Origin: Sulfurimonas sp.
GTDB taxonomy: Bacteria; Campylobacterota; Campylobacteria; Campylobacterales; Sulfurimonadaceae
Direction: 5' to 3'
DNA: 5,911 bases
NCBI GenBank assembly: GCA_022712845.1
Contig: JAFLJV010000200.1
Span: 1 to 5,911 of the forward strand
In this document: positions 5,793-5,911 of the stretch, one piece after another
Position numbering within the stretch: the stretch's first letter is position 1
Layout of the letters: every line of letters begins with the position of its first letter
Notes under the pieces: generated by a model
Seen by the model: the letters and a program-made list of their open reading frames with translations, nothing else
Databases searched by the model: none
What the model was told of the DNA's origin: nothing
Program-made: the position numbers and the translations under genes

Positions 5793-5911
5793 TCATCCTC
5801 CACAAACTGGTGGAAGTAACGATACTTTATCTCCATCTTTAAGCTCATGATCACTTGAACAAACAAGAGTATCATTTACTGCAACTGCGGAATTACTTAA
5901 CCACTCTTGCA
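5793..5911 (-). CDS. moaD: Molybdopterin synthase sulfur carrier subunit MoaD, C-terminal part (5' end outside the window)
   Basis: Reading back from the TGA at 5795-5793, 38 residues are in the window, starting QEWLSNSAVAVND and ending DGDKVSLLPPVCGG. The beta-grasp ubiquitin-like tail with LxDGDxVxLLPPVxGG is diagnostic of MoaD. The C-terminal glycine is adenylylated by MoeB and converted to the thiocarboxylate that supplies sulfur to MoaE. The family is usually about 75-85 aa, so roughly the N-terminal half is missing because the window ends, not because the gene is broken. Its stop lies 3 nt before the moaE start, implying co-translation and near-equal output of the two synthase subunits. 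Confidence 0.95.
   Translation of the reverse strand, partial: QEWLSNSAVAVNDTLVCSSDHELKDGDKVSLLPPVCGG
5796..5801 (-). promoter_or_regulatory. Shine-Dalgarno of moaE, made of the MoaD Gly-Gly codons
   Basis: On the minus strand the last two sense codons of moaD are GGA GGA. The same six bases form a near-ideal Shine-Dalgarno, with the GGAGG core ending 7 nt before the GTG start of moaE. This fixes GTG at 5789 as the start, since no in-frame ATG is available nearby and TAG precedes it. Confidence 0.85.

Noticed and set aside
5773..5796. ATG at 5796-5794 overlapping the moaD stop as the start of moaE
   Set aside because: It is in a different frame from MoaE and meets a stop after seven codons; the GTG at 5789 is in frame with a well-placed ribosome site.

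Overview
The window is strongly A+T-rich, densely packed bacterial chromosomal DNA. Codon choice (AAA, TTA, ATA) and the style of the proteins point to a Campylobacterota (epsilonproteobacterial) genome of the Sulfurimonas/Arcobacter type. In particular, the MoaE has a 'HSRGDV' segment and the MoeA has an 'LPGF-YSSTVT' loop, which I associate with that phylum. This assignment is inference from memory; no rRNA or tRNA lies in the window. I see no mobile element, CRISPR array or RNA gene.

Left part, plus strand (1-1583): the 3' end of a probable AAA-ATPase with a winged-helix and a degenerate nuclease-like C-terminal domain runs in from the left edge. A 60-bp gap with tandem TATAAT boxes follows. 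Then comes a two-gene unit: a small periplasmic OmpA-like peptidoglycan-binding protein, joined by an ATGA stop/start overlap to rnhB (RNase HII).

Right part, minus strand (5911-1628): transcription runs right to left through moaD (3' part only), moaE, moeA, and a large single-polypeptide FIST-GGDEF-EAL signalling protein. MoaD and MoaE form molybdopterin synthase, which puts the dithiolene sulfurs into precursor Z (cPMP). MoeA then inserts molybdenum into adenylylated molybdopterin. The three genes are tightly coupled: a 3-nt gap between moaD and moaE, and an ATGA overlap between moaE and moeA. The signalling gene follows moeA after 50 bp. It may be read from the moa/moe transcript, but the gap also holds a candidate promoter and an inverted repeat, so separate control is possible. 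The two strands converge at 1584-1627 with no recognisable terminator.

The most interesting items are the FIST-GGDEF-EAL protein, with a complete catalytic set in both c-di-GMP domains but no I-site, next to molybdenum cofactor genes; the inverted repeat and 18-bp-spaced direct repeat in front of it; the double use of the MoaD Gly-Gly codons as the moaE Shine-Dalgarno; and a Pro-to-Ala change in the MoeA active-site loop. Most of the window is otherwise ordinary housekeeping sequence, and I do not see a clear new multi-gene system.
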